Positions 23,694 through 35,633 of a stretch of DNA of 64,000 nucleotides are shown piece by piece. The stretch comes from Gordionus sp. m RMFG-2023 (lineage: Eukaryota > Nematomorpha > Gordioida > Chordodea > Parachordodidae), in assembly GCF_954871325.1 (NCBI RefSeq), contig NC_088775.1, positions 54,661,561 to 54,725,560 on the forward strand. The letters are read 5' to 3'. The notes beneath the pieces were generated by a model. The model was not told the DNA's origin. It worked only from the letters and a program-made list of their open reading frames with translations, and made no database searches. The number at the start of each line of letters is the position of its first letter. The stretch's first letter is position 1. The translations under genes and the position numbers were made by a program.

Positions 23694-26288
23694 GGGTGAT
23701 TCCACGTCAAATCGACCAAAAAAACGAGATTTTAGGCCGACCATCTCAAAAATGAATGAAACTTTGCATGTTAGTTATTTATGTTGTAAATGTTAATAAA
23801 ATCAATATTTTAGAGTGCTACCTCAACCAGATCCAAAGATATACGCCTTCAAAGTCGAAAATCGCGAAGTGCGTGATTTTGCGTGATTTCTTTAAATCGT
23901 GTTTTTTTAAAAAATACTTAAGATAGAGTTACAATTTATATATCATTCTATAGCCCTTAAAATTTTACGTTGGAAAATATAAAAAAAAATTAAAAAATTT
24001 CAAGTGTTTTCTTATATCCGGTAAAAATAAAAAATTAACATTGTTAGGAAGGGATTTTTTTTGGGTGATAATATTCTCTAAAAATGTTTATTACCTTTAT
24101 ATTAAACTATTTAATAAAAAATCTCGATAGCCAATTTTGTTTTTTTTAATTTAATTTGAATTTTTATTATTTTTAATAAATAAAAAAATGTAATATAGAT
24201 GGCGTTATAGTAAAATATTTTTATAATATACAATTTTTAATAAAAATATGAATAGTATTGTGATTAAAATTGAAAAATCAATTGAGTATAACCTAGCATG
24301 ATGTCCTGGGGCGATATGTAAGCAGGCAGCTTATACAGATATTATTTTATTTGGATGCTATATTGTAAAATAAACATATTTTAAAATTTTATACACAAAC
24401 AATTACAAAAAAAAATACCTCTTGTTTTAATCTTATCCCATTTTGTTCTTATTAATAGAATTTCTTGAGATGATAATTTGTAGGTACGTCCTGTCACTGT
24501 AGTAGGATCTACTATCGTTATTTGATTAATGGGTAACCATATCTTTTCCTCAATTGTGGGGTAAAAGAAGGATGGTGATGGTCCATGGAGATGTAAAAAG
24601 GATATATATATCTCCTCCGTAATTTCATTCTTTTTTAGTGCTGTGGCTAACCACCAAAAATCGTCATAAGCACATGTTACGAATCCTTTAATATCGGCAA
24701 AAAACAAATTATCGGCAAAAGGCAAATTATCAGCATTTGAGATACTGTTAATTTGAAAGTCCTCTGCACATGAATATATTTTTGATTCAAGCTTACTTAA
24801 ACTCAAAGGTGGAATGGGACGTGCTAAACTGAATCTTTCTGAAGTTTAATCTCTTACAAATTGTATTGTTCTTTTGTTATATACGTAAAATTTGCTGATG
24901 GCATGTTTTGTTTTGCAAATTGATATAAATCAATTGGCGTTAAAATGTGGCCAGAACTGATGCGCTGAAGGCTTGAACTTGCTGCTAATCTTTTTAATGT
25001 TCCGCAAGCTGTCACATGGACCTTTTCCATGGGATGTAGCTGAAAAATTCCATTCAGCTGCTACACCAAAATCTGATTCACGATAACACAGATTTATAAA
25101 ATTTTTTCTGTTTTTATATTGCGCAGCTGATCCGTCGGAGCAGTAATATATTTTGCTTGGCTTTTTGTTGAATTGATTGGTCAAAAACTTTATCATTTTA
25201 GTCTGGTATAAATGTACTGCAATAACGTCATGTTAGTGAATCTAAATAAACTTACCTTATGTAGATTTTTTGAAATAGATTTGTGGCCCTCTAAAAAAAA
25301 GGATTGGTACAAAGCAACTTCATTATTACAATTTTTAATGCCAAATTAAAAAAAAGATTTAAAGTTAAAAAGATTATTATTTTAGACCTTATGTTTTTTT
25401 CAATCATTGATTGATAATTAAATTTTCTATTTATCGATTAAAAAATGTAATAGAAAGAAAAGAATAAAAAAAATAAAATAATTTGATAAAATCTTTAATT
25501 TCAAATAATAACGATAGTAGATCCACAAAAATGAAAGTATATATCTACAAATTATAACTTTATGAATTTCTATTGATAAGCGCAAATTTATAATAGTTTG
25601 AATAAAATTTTAAAATATGTTTATTTTACAATATAGCGTCAATCAAATAATATCTGTATGGGCTGCCTGCTTACATATCGCCCCAGGACATCATTCTTGG
25701 TTATACTCGATTGATTTTTTTAATTTTAATCACAATACTATTCATATTTTATTAAAAATTATATATTATAAATATATTTTAATATAACGCCATCTATATT
25801 ACATTTTTTTATTTATAAAAACAATAAAAATTTAAATAAAATTAAAAAACAAAAATGGCTCTCTAGATTTTTTATTAAATCGTTTAATATAAAGGTAATA
25901 AACATTTTTAGCGAATATTAACACCCAAAAATTATCCCTTCCTAACAATGTTAATTTTTTATTTTTACCGGAAATAAGAAAACACTTGAAATTTTTTAAT
26001 GTTTTTTAATATTTTCCAACGTAAAATTTTAAGGGCTATAGAATGATATATAAATTGTAACTCTATCGTAAGTATTTTTTAAAAAAACACGATTTAAAGA
26101 AATCACGCAAAATCACGCACTTCGCGACTTTCGACTTTGAAGGCGTATATCTTTGGATCTGGTTGAGCTAGCACTCTAAAATTTTGATTTTCTTAACATT
26201 TACAACATAAATAACTAACATGCAAAGTTTCATTCATTTTTGAGATGGTCGGCCGAATCATTGGTCGATTTGTCATGGAATTACGACT
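23694..26288 (-). mobile_element. Long-TIR transposon, copy A (most complete, 2.6 kb)
   Basis: Left end 'GGGTGATTCCACGTCAAATC'; right end is its inverse ('GATTTGTCATGGAATTAC'). The arms, ~690 bp or more each, share 'TGAATGAAACTTTGCATG' and 'CCAAAGATATACGCCTTCA', and extend into the 3' end of the internal gene. Arms this long next to a short gene make the element close to a palindrome. The coding region is minus strand. No clear target duplication was seen. Further copies at 18044-23290 and 38065-48685, and a lone terminus at ~37826. Confidence 0.8.
24381..25196 (-). pseudogene. Transposon protein of unknown superfamily (DGSAAQYKN type)
   Basis: Two open stretches. Upstream (25196-24930) encodes IYYCSDGSAAQYKNRKNFIN, then LCYRESDFGVAAEWNFSATS and HGKGPCDSL. 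Downstream (24806-24381) encodes GFVTCAYDDFWWLATALKK, then SFLHLHGPSPSFFYP and KIWLPINQITIVDPTT. I have seen this protein type in arthropod and other invertebrate genomes, annotated as uncharacterised transposon-associated proteins, but cannot name the superfamily. The Asp in SDGSAAQ and the His/Cys-Asp in SHGKGPCD look like nuclease-type conserved positions; this is a guess. The ~120 bp between the two parts is broken by stops. The full-length protein would extend further N-terminally than anything readable here. Confidence 0.65.
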
Positions 26289-26389
26289 CGACCACGTGAC
26301 TTCATCGATATTACAAAAAATGGGTCTTATTGAATTTGAATAAATTTTGGTTGTTTAGCAAGTGGTCTAACGTCATATATCATTACCTA

Positions 26390-26779
26390 AGAAAATGATT
26401 TTAAAATATCTAACGAGATATATTAAACTAATGTTTTTAAACAGCTAACTCAAGATTTAATCAAAAATCTAGCTTGAGATTTTGCTGACAGAAAGGTTTG
26501 GACATTTATTATTATAAGGCTTGTGTAATAAAATTCTCGTAAAAATCTTAATTTAGCTGTTTTTAAAAATCGAGCTATTTAATAACACTATTCTGCCAAT
26601 TACACATATTTTAAATGAGATGATAAACCTTTAAAGGATATAAAATTCCTGAAAGTGGGTTTGTTTTTTGAATAGAAAATATTGAATTTTTATGACATTA
26701 GTTCAAAGATAAATGGTAAATAAAAATCAATATTATTATCGGATCGATTTTTTACTAATATCCGATAGGAGAAAATTTT
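26390..26779 (+). mobile_element. GGGCTGTGCCGAT element, 3' part, with hAT-type MITE inside
   Basis: Ends 'GGATCGGCACAGCCC' at 26779. 26597-26779 aligns with 49917-50122 ('ttaaatgagat', 'aaagataaatggta', 'atatcggatcgat'). A MITE-like block ('AAACAGCTAACTCAAGATTT' to 'TTTAATAACACTA', ~26438-26593) sits at the position it also holds in the other copies. The left end is not recognisable. Confidence 0.65.
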
Positions 26780-27115
26780 TTGGATCGGCACAGCCCTTAT
26801 TAAAATCAAATGTTCTATATACTAATATACAATATCTATATATGAGAACAATGAGTTCTATATAATATATATCTTCTAAATAAATTAATATAGTAAAGTT
26901 TTAAAACTTATTTACTCCTCATTTATATGATTTATATAAGGCTATATCCAAAACATCAAAAATTAAAATTCCAATCCAATTTAATTAAAATAGATAAATA
27001 AGCTATTTTAAATATAAAAATAAAAACATGCCTAACGCATAATTCTAGAAAATTTCTAAAATTAAATATGATTTCATAAAATTTTTGAAAGTTATTAACT
27101 TTCGATTTTTTTTAA

Positions 27116-27590
27116 TGTGCCGATATTAAATATCAAATTGGATCAACACCGAAGAAATAAATAATGTCTTAATAATAAATTAATAAGGAAATAAAATAAA
27201 ATTTATTTGTTGTAATGTTTAAAAAAATAATTAAAAATTATACTATTTTTTGTTATATTATCTGACAAGAAAATTAAAATATATAACGAGTCACATTTAG
27301 CTAGTGCTGTTAAACGGCTCGATTTAGCAAATTTTTATAAACGTTTAGATTTTGGCCAAAAATAAATTACCCTCGCATTGATTTTGCCCACAGATTACAG
27401 AGAGGTTTAGATTTCTATTATCCAAATTTCTAGGTTTAAGTAATAATATTTTGCGAAAATCATACGAAATATAATAATAAAAATTTAACATAAATAATAA
27501 ACTATGATTTGTAAATTTTAAATGTAAAAGATAGAAATAGTTTATATAGATATTACAATATGTTTGCTAATTACAAATTATAGGGCTGTG
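27116..27590 (+). mobile_element. GGGCTGTGCCGAT element, 5' part
   Basis: Begins 'GTGCCGATATTAAATATC' (27118). It contains 'AATATATAACGAGTCACATT' followed by the MITE start 'TAGTGCTGTTAAACGGCTCG' at ~27303. It is inverted relative to 28033-28135 of the next copy, so the two neighbours form a large imperfect inverted repeat. Ends against the next copy at 27588. Confidence 0.6.
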
Positions 27591-28256
27591 CCGATCCACA
27601 AATTTACCCATCCGATATTACTAAAAAGCCGATACCCATCCGATATTCATATTAATTTTTATTTACCATCTATGTTTGAACCAATGTCATAAAATATCAA
27701 TATTTCCTATTTTATAAAAAAATCAACTAACTTTCGCGATTGATTAAGTGTAATTTGTTTTTTTCAATTCTCCGAAAGTTAATAATCTCATTTAAAATAT
27801 TTGCAATGTTTATGGGTTTATAAAGTTGTTAAATAGCTCTATTTAGCCAATTTTTAAAAAGAACGAAATTAAAATTTAGCCAATATATTATTACTTAAGT
27901 CTCGAAATTTAGCCAATAGAGTTCTAAACAATTCTGACAATCAATAAGCCTTAGTATTTACTTTTGGACAAAATCTTGAATTAACCGTTTTTAAAATTGG
28001 TTAAATTGAGACTTTTAACAACACTAGCTAAATGTGACTTGTTAGATATTTTATGATATTTTTCTTGTTGCAGATAATATAACAAAAAATAATATAAAAT
28101 TTGTGACTATTTTTTAAACATTACAATAAATGAACATTCATTCATTTACTATGAAATTTATAAAATCATAAAATAAGCAAAAAAATCGATCAGTTCGATG
28201 TTTTTTGATAACGAATTATCGATGCCGATCCTAAATTTAATATCGGTACCGCCCTA
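27588..28256 (-). mobile_element. GGGCTGTGCCGAT element, full-length copy with internal MITE
   Basis: From 'GGGCTGTGCCGATCC' (27588) to 'CGATCCTAAATTTAATATCG' and 'GTACCGCCC' (28256), about 670 bp. A MITE block (27835-28030, ending 'TTTTAACAACACTAGCT') sits between the same flanking words as in the 27116 and 49565 copies. No coding region. The outer element and inner MITE therefore spread together. Confidence 0.72.
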
Positions 28257-28928
28257 ACAAATTACAGTTTCGTACATAGACCAATATGATTAGCTGAAAT
28301 ACTATATTAATTTTCTCCTCTTCTCTCAGAATGTTATATATTAAAATAGAAGTCTAAGCTCTCCTTTTCCAACGTTCAGGGAATTGATACATTGCAACTG
28401 CATCAAATATTCTCTCTGATCATTTGTCCAGCCACCCTGTCCATGGGGAGACACTTTTTACTAATAATATTTTGACTTGAAGCCTCGCTCGATTAAATTT
28501 TTCAAGTCATCCTCCCATTAACCCAAATGTAAATCTCTGGCATCACCGCTCAAGACATATGTCTAGTTTATTGCAAACAGATGATTCAAGAGGGTGCTCA
28601 TTGTAATGAGAAAGTTTTTTTTTTATCTGAAAGCTCGCTTATGGTTTAAAAAAATTACCCGCCCATTTATCTAAAAAATTTAACTAACACGCCTGCCCTC
28701 CCAATGCTATTGGTTGGTTTTGCTCTATTTATTTTATTATAATATATTTTTACATAAACTTATAAAATATGCAATATTATAAAATAAAAAATGAATAGTT
28801 TTTAATAAATTTAGACTCGGTCTGTTCATTTCACCCGAAAAATATTTCAAATTCACTTCCCGTCTACTGGCCCTTTATTTTAAAAAATATATTTAACCCT
28901 CCCGATGTAAAACTCTGGTGATCATTGT
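28257..28928. other. Intergenic, no gene seen
   Basis: AT-rich DNA with GC-word patches at 28640-28720 and 28810-28900 (GCCCGCCC, CTGCCCTCCC) like hAT ends elsewhere. Confidence 0.4.
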
Positions 28929-28944
28929 CGTACTTTGGCATTTG

Positions 28945-29600
28945 TTAGTAATCTTTTATTCTCATAATTGTATTTCTTATAGTTTTTAACATTTTTCTGG
29001 AAGTTATTATTCTGCAGTTTTTTTCGGTCATATTTTGACTTACTTTATTTATCACTTTGTTAACCATTTCCTTCTTAGGTATTTCTATCGCAATAACTAG
29101 ATATAAAATATAATTGAATAAATTAGGGTTATCTTTACCCAGGCCTGAAGAGAACTTTTCCTTTAAATCAAAGATTTGGTATTGCCTATACAACCAATTG
29201 ATCATTGGAGACTTTCGTCAATATAGTCGGTATATTTGCACGATCTGGCCATTAATGGAAACTTACTTGCTATCCAGTTATTGTTTCATAATTTAGCCTC
29301 AATTGAATAAATTCAAGTCTAGAGACGAATATCGTGCACTGCGGTTTAAAATTTTTAACGCATATCGTTTTAATTTTAGCAAAACATAAGTCCTTAAAAC
29401 TTTTTGGCAACCAAATTAATATTTTCCGATTCAAACATAGTCAGATCATAAATATATTCTTTAGCTTACGTTCGAACAGCTCCCATCTTTTCAATATGAA
29501 CATTTCCTCCCATATACTAGGGTATATCGGAATTGATATGGCGGGATTGTACATCTCAATGTTCAGGTGGTTTTATCGTTATTCGTCTTTGGTGGAAATA
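28945..29600 (-). pseudogene. Unrecognised coding remnant, minus strand
   Basis: An 86-codon open frame (28945-29205) encodes MINWLYRQYQIFDLKEKFSS and, later, NMTEKNCRIITSRKMLKTIR. Just upstream on the same strand, broken frames read IPIYPSIWEEMFILK and DLTMFESENINLVAKKF. Good donor sites GTAAGT (near 29268) and GTAAGC (near 29647) with an acceptor TAAGTTTAG (near 29612) suggest a multi-exon gene once lay here. The family is not recognised; several frame breaks make it a likely pseudogene of host or transposon origin. Confidence 0.4.
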
Positions 29601-29839
29601 CTAAACTTATAGTATCAGTTTCAGTTGCTATAAAAATACAATGCTTACCTATTTATATCCATTTCGGAATAAAAGTAAAACATTAAATAAAAAAATGATA
29701 ATTTTATATATACAGGTATTAAATATTTATTGTAGATTGTGCTATTACTACAACTACACAAGATATTTTAACTCATATTTACATTTTGTAAAGTATCTAC
29801 GCATTTTTTTTGGATATTTATGGACTCAATATTAATTAG

Positions 29840-30918
29840 ATTACTTGAAATTTCAAATATTGTCTTTTTTAAACAATGAATTTTGATCTTTCTTAAATAT
29901 TCCTTTTTTCTAAGGTGCTAAATCATGGAACTTATCATAAATTTCAGTAAGTTTATTTTTATCATAAGTGTACTGATACCTCACTTTTAAACGATACTTA
30001 GGCTAAGTATTGGCCCCATACATACTTTTTTAATCTAAAGTTTTTAAATTTAAGCACGCTTTGGCCATAGGTTTAAGAATAAAAATTCAGTTTAGTTTTA
30101 AATTATATATTAATTTTGTTTTATTTATATTCAAGTATATTTATTAAATAAATATATTAATTTCCAATAGTTGCTTATAAACCTTTACCGGCCTTATTAA
30201 ATTATTAACTTAATAGGAATAATTGAATGGACTGGTCTTTTTAAGAGAATCAGTTTGATATCATTCTATTTATATATGTTATTATTTCTCGAGGCTTAGG
30301 CAATATTTTACTGGCTAAAATATTGAGTTAGTCGCTTTTAAAAATCGGCTATAAACGAGCCGTTTAACAACACTAATTATTATATGGTATAAATTAATAA
30401 AAATGCATGGTAATCATTCTTTTAAAAATAGAATAGCTCATTTACTTTATTAGTACATTTATATATTTTTTATTATTTTATATAATTTTCTTATAATGTT
30501 TTTAATAAAATTGGATACTGATGATCGGTCAATATCAAATTATCGGCAAAATCGAATCGGACTTTAAAAGGTAAAGTCGTATATACCTCTAAACATATTA
30601 CTTTTGTTATCCCATTAAGAAAAAGGGGATTCAAAATAATAAAAAATTAGAAAAATTAAGTGTGATCGATAAAGATTATCAATATCAGTCCTATACTTGA
30701 TATTGGTAAACCTCTGATTCAGGAGGACCACGTAAAAAAATATATTTTGATGTTTCACTTTATTTATAGCAAAATCCTACTGTGTTTTATAAATGAATAA
30801 ATTTTGACCCAATTCGGTAAAGGCCAATAGAAAATATATCAATAAATATAAATATTTTGCCTGATTAAACTATACGGACTAATGCCTGAGTACAATAAAT
30901 TAGTTATTGGGTTACATT
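29840..30918. other. Intergenic, with half of a hAT-type MITE at its centre
   Basis: 30290-30376 matches the right arm of the 16712 MITE ('AAATATTGAGTTAGTCGCTT' to 'CCGTTTAACAACACTA'). 30520-30720 has 'GATCGGTCAATATC' words like the GGGCTGTGCCGAT family. No gene seen. Confidence 0.5.
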
Positions 30919-31625
30919 CAGGGATGCGAACCCGGCAAAATTTTTGCCCGGGTTCGGTTTGGTTCAGGGAAATATTTTTGAACCCGGGTTTGGTTCCGGG
31001 TTTAGCTCGGGTTTAAGAATTTTTTAATTGATAAGACAAATAATCTATATTTAAATCATAATTGAAAACTAGACATAAATTTGGTATAAAAAATAAATTT
31101 TTTATTTTATTTATAGGCAAAATATAGTTAAAAATACAGAGCATAGTCATGTCTAGATTTAAAAATTTTTATTTAGACATATTTCTTTAAATTAACAATA
31201 TCCAATATAATTTGTACTTTGACTTGTTCACTTTCATTTTCCTCTAATTAATAATCTTTGAGAATAAGTTAAAAATTAAAAATAAATGGCGTAAATGAAT
31301 TTAATTGTTTAAAATTTATTAAAAATCCAATAGGAATCTTTGAGAATAAATTTTAAAAAATTTAAAAATGGAGTAAATGAATTAAGTTGTTTAAAATTTA
31401 TTAACACTTCACTTAATTGGAAATTTGGAAATATTGTAAATTATTAATATTTGTATTTACAATTATACAAATTTCATATATTAATTTAAACAATACACTG
31501 AACCCGGTTGCCAGATTCGTTTCGGGGTTTTGAAAGTTTTATAAACGGGGTTCAGGTTCGATTCGGGTTCAAATTTTTTCCCCCAAAACCCGGGTTTTCT
31601 TCTTCAGGTTCGGTTCGAACCCCTG
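30919..31625. mobile_element. Non-autonomous hAT element, CAGGGATGCGAACCC ends
   Basis: Left end CAGGGATGCGAACCCGG, right end 'GGTTCGAACCCCTG', with GGGTTCGG-type words clustered at both ends. 707 bp, no open frame. Flanks GTTACATT and GTTAAACA agree at 5 of 8 positions, so the target duplication is decayed or absent. Same end type as the next element. Confidence 0.65.
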
Positions 31626-31910
31626 GTTAAACAATAAATGTTTTGCTTAATTTTAACGGAACTAACTAGTTATAGGCTAAGTCCTGGGTGAATTCAAGGG
31701 TTTTGTTTGATTTTATCAAAATTAGATAAAGGAGATGTGGCCTAATCCTAGGGTTAAGATATTGAGGTAGCTTATAAATTAAATAAGAAAATGTTTTCGT
31801 CTAATATCTTATTGTATTATTCAATATTCACTGTCTTTCACGGAAAAATTTTAGCCCAAATGACTAACCTTTATCAATAATCTAATATTATATGAACATT
31901 AATTATAAAT

Positions 31911-33122
31911 CAGGGATGTGAACAATATCTTCTAAAATATCATCCTTGAGATTTCCACATAAAGTAGACAATATATATTTCAAAGATGAAAATTCACGTT
32001 CTATCCTTACCTAAAATAGATAGTTATCTTATAAAATTATTGTACTTGGTCGCCGGTACATACATGAAGATTCTAGATAAGATTTATAATTCTGGATATA
32101 TTGAAGAAATTTCTTCCTAGAATTTTAAAATATTTATATCCTTATTTATTCTCTTAACTTCTGAGAACTTTGGCATTTTTTGATCCTTATTTCTATCTGA
32201 TGATAATTTGATTTTTTTTTCTCTATCTAAAAGTAAAATTTCAAGATCATCAATGTTACTATCATTATTATTATTATCACTACAACCAATAGTATTGTCG
32301 TAGCCTTCAATATATTGTAAATAAAGGACTTTTGCTTATGCCATAAATCCTTTAGATGGTCTTTAGCCATTTGTTTTTGCTAAATACTCAATAAAACTTG
32401 ATATCGAGGGTAAATATATAGAAGCGTATACAACACTATTTTGCAAATATTGTTGCTCTCGAATTTTCATGTTTTCTAATATATCGTATAAAAAGGACTG
32501 TAAATTTTTCTAAATCTAATCGGCATCTAATCAATCCATATGCCTTAAAATCAAATAAACATAATTGTTCTATTATCTTAATATTGTTATTTTTAAAGGA
32601 ACTAATACACTATTAAGGTCCTTTATTTGGCACCAATCATCTCCCGACAAAATGACTTCACATGCTCCTATAATAAAATCATTACAGAAATCTTTCAAAC
32701 TTAATAATCGTTCTAGCATCATACAAATTGAGAACCAACGTGTTGTGCATTATCATTTATATTAAAATATTATTACTTGTACTAAAAAATAATTCACTTT
32801 CAAAATAATCAACGTATTTCTATAACATAGCTTATTAATAAATTTACATAATAAAATATTATACACTGGAAAATTATGATATCAATCTCTAAATAAAATG
32901 GAAGTTCAGGAAGAAATTTTAAAGAAATACGCGAAGATAAAATAAATGATTTCACAAAAAAAGTTAATAAAATTTAAATTATTTTTTAAAAAAATATTTT
33001 TGTTTTTAAAATTTTTTATGACACCTAGAACCCTTGGACCCTCCACTTTTAAAAAGAGCCGGGTTCGGGTTCGCCAAAATACGAGGGTCCAGAGGGGGTC
33101 CGGGTTCGGGTTCACATCCCTG
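31911..33122 (-). mobile_element. hAT element with decayed transposase, 8-bp target duplication
   Basis: Ends CAGGGATGTGAAC and GTTCACATCCCTG; TTATAAAT flanks both sides exactly (31903-31910, 33123-33130). The minus strand near 31920-32010 reads EREFSSLKYIL and GNLKDDILEDI, resembling the hAT dimerisation domain. The rest is riddled with stops. 33010-33110 has the same GGGTTCGG words as the previous element. Confidence 0.88.
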
Positions 33123-33130
33123 TTATAAAT

Positions 33131-34344
33131 TGACTTATATATACATATTACAATTATAGAGCTCTATAAAATCAGTATACAAAATTATAATGCCAATTTA
33201 AAATGGTTAAACAAAAATGTGGAAATTATAATCAAAAGTTTAAAAATTAACTAGTTAATTTGGTGTTACGTTTTAAAAAAATCTACCTAGGTATTAGCTA
33301 AAGTTACTTACCAAAATATAAACTTCTGTTAATTTTACTTTCATATGCATCTATTACTTTAACATCAGACTTTTTTTTTTGACATTACTCTACAGGGCTA
33401 CTATAGTTTTTTTTTCAATGAATAAATATAAAACTGAAAAATCGATATTATCTCTTAAAAAAAAATTTCATCGCATTAACCACAACTATTTGCCAAATTT
33501 TTTTTTTATCGAGATAATTACTTAGCCATAGATAGCTTTCTTTTCCCCTATAAATTATGTGGAAAATATTGGAAAAAAATAAAGAAAGAAAAATTATACA
33601 AAAAGATTGCAAACCACTTATATTGCGTTTCTTTTTTTGACGATTGGAAAGAAGAAAAATAAATAATAAAATATTTAAGAAGTTATATAATGCTTAGCTT
33701 TAAACTCGATAAAACATTATCGAAATCAATTTATTGAATGTATAGATTAGTGGACCAGGATCATGATCACTGGTTTCCTTGCCAATTTTTCTCATCAAAA
33801 TATGATAAACTTAAATTTTTTAAAAATACAAGGTTTAAAAAAAAATTAAAATTTTTCCTATCCTGTTCCCTGCGTTTCGGCCACAATTCCAAATAAAAAT
33901 GAGGAACAAATTTTTAATAAATAAAATATAATATATAAAGGCTGGAGCAATAGGGATAATTAAGATAAGCTTATTATATTTCCCTGACATAATTAATGAA
34001 CTGATAATTAGTTTTGGAATTTATTAAGTATTATATTAAATTTTTACGCAAATATAGTTATTTTATCGAATAAATAAGATCTTATTCTTGTTCTCGCTTA
34101 TCCGATTAATAATGTTTAATTATCATCGTTCCTATATTTTTGGATAAATAAAAATGAAGGATAAAAGGAAAATTAAAAAAAGAACCAATTTTTATATTTT
34201 TTTAGTATATATAAAATAAAAATAATAAAAAAATAAGTAAATTAATCGATAAAAATCGATTTAAATAAAATGAATTGATTTTATTTTAAAAAGAAACATT
34301 TTTGGTAATATTTATCTATATACATAATCACCGTAATCAAGAAA
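33131..34344. other. Intergenic AT-rich DNA, no gene seen
   Basis: Long A and T runs only; no frames or repeats that I can support. Confidence 0.5.
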
Positions 34345-34546
34345 TGAACGTTTTCGTATATCCTTAATGTTAATTTTTATTTTTCTCATCAACTTTCCTA
34401 TCTTCTTAATGTTAAATAAATCGATGGAGACTATATCTCTCTAATGTTAAATTTTAAGAAAATTTTTTGTATGTAACGGGATTCGAACCCATGACTTAAC
34501 GATTTAAAGGCAAGCGTTCTTCCCGCTCAACCATCTTCTATATTAA
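34345..34546 (-). mobile_element. tRNA-derived SINE
   Basis: On the minus strand, 'GATGGTTGAGCGGGAAGAAC' is a tRNA D-arm region and 'ATGGGTTCGAATCCCGT' a T-arm with a 5-bp stem around TTCGAAT. The 7-nt acceptor strands do not pair, so this is not a working tRNA. It is followed by a body with 'TTAACATTAGAGAGATATAG' and 'TCTCC'. The same order (T-arm, then 'AATTAACATTAG', then 'ATATAGTCTCC') occurs at 54785-54945 on the plus strand, which makes a SINE family the best reading. Confidence 0.65.
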
Positions 34547-34961
34547 ATTTTGTAATATAATCTTTCTTATATACTTTATTATTTTGATATTATTTTATAT
34601 TTTTATTGGCTATGTTGATCTTAATTAAGCGGTTAGACTAAGCTAAGAGGAGAGTTACCCCATCCGTGACATCGTTAGATTTTTCAACAGAGGTAGGGGG
34701 CTCACTTAGAAAAAATTAGAAAAAATCTAAAAGTACCATTAAAAAGAAAATTCATTTCCAAAAATCTAATCTTGAGGGAGGAGGCTCTAAATTTGTGCCC
34801 CACTCCATTGACGCTATAATATCACATTCTTATGAGATTATATTTTAATAGCAATAAATAAATGATATCAATTGTATTTTATCTAATTATATTAAATAGG
34901 CGTAAATTATCCGTTTACTACGATTGAACCATTGTAACAACTAACACATTTCAAATAAGCG
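34547..34961. other. Upstream of the first RIMBP exon seen; no gene
   Basis: 34640-34810 has C/G-rich words (AGAGTTACCCC, GGGAGGAGGC) of transposon-end type. The sequence just before 34962 ends ...AAATAAG|CG, which could be an acceptor, so the ATG in the next feature may not be the true gene start. Confidence 0.4.
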
Positions 34962-35084
34962 ATGGAGCATGACCCTTTATGTATAGACGAAATAAACTTA
35001 TCAGAATTTAGTGGCCAATCCTCCCATCTAAGCGAGGCTGCTGATAGCGATCAAGAATCCAAATCCTGGGATGTTTTGATTAAC
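34962..35084 (+). CDS. RIMBP: RIM-binding protein, N-terminal exon
   Basis: Open frame MEHDPLCIDEINLSEF, then SGQSSHLSEAADSDQESKSW and DVLIN, acidic and Ser-rich, with clearly higher GC than its surroundings. I end it at AAC|GTTTTT (35085) because this keeps phase 0 with the next exon (...DVLIN-DMNTTDEK...). GAT|GTTTTG eleven bases earlier is also in phase. No known domain; in RIM-binding proteins the region before SH3-I is poorly conserved. Assignment rests on position, strand and phase, so it is weaker than for the later exons. The donor is weak. Confidence 0.55.
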
Positions 35085-35376
35085 GTTTTTTTTATATTTT
35101 ACATTTCTTTATAAATGCAATATTATAATCATTGCACTCTGCTTGCCCTAAGTTAAATTCTTTTATGATCAACCAACCAATGATGTTCTAAATATTCATA
35201 GAACCCATCCATAAAAAAAATAAAAACAAATTGATTGCTCTGAGAATTTAATTAAGTAAATTATTCGCCAATTAGATGAAAGTGAGCGAAAATGAACATA
35301 TTTGTTAAATCAGTAATATTGGCTTATGCGAAAATGCGAATTAAAAATTTTGCAATATGGTATTATGTAAAATAAC

Positions 35377-35633
35377 CAGTGACCTGCAGAGGTACTATTT
35401 GCACAACCGGCCGGATTTTTTTAAAATAAATTTTTCGGCCCGGCTCGCATTTTATATTTTCAGGTCTAGCCCCGATTTTAAAAAAAAAATTTTCGACCTG
35501 GCTCGAATTTTTTAAAAATATATTACTTTAATTTTTATAGCTAATAGGCGATTTAAAATATTCGTTGTTAAATTTACAGCCCGTCCGGATTATTTTTTTA
35601 AAAAAATTTACGAACGGGCCTTACAGGTCTCTG
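35377..35633. mobile_element. hAT-type MITE in RIMBP intron, perfect 8-bp target duplication
   Basis: Left end CAGTGACCTGCAGAGG, right end CAGGTCTCTG. AAAATAAC flanks both sides (35369-35376 and 35634-35641). 257 bp, no frame; alternates GC words (GGCCCGGCTCG, GACCTGGCTCG) with T runs. A related end ('ACCTCTGCAGGT') lies at ~54580. Confidence 0.88.

Noticed and set aside
34473-34546. Functional tRNA gene on the minus strand
   Set aside because: D-arm and T-arm are convincing, but the acceptor strands do not pair and the anticodon stem is poor; the shared 3' body makes a SINE more likely.
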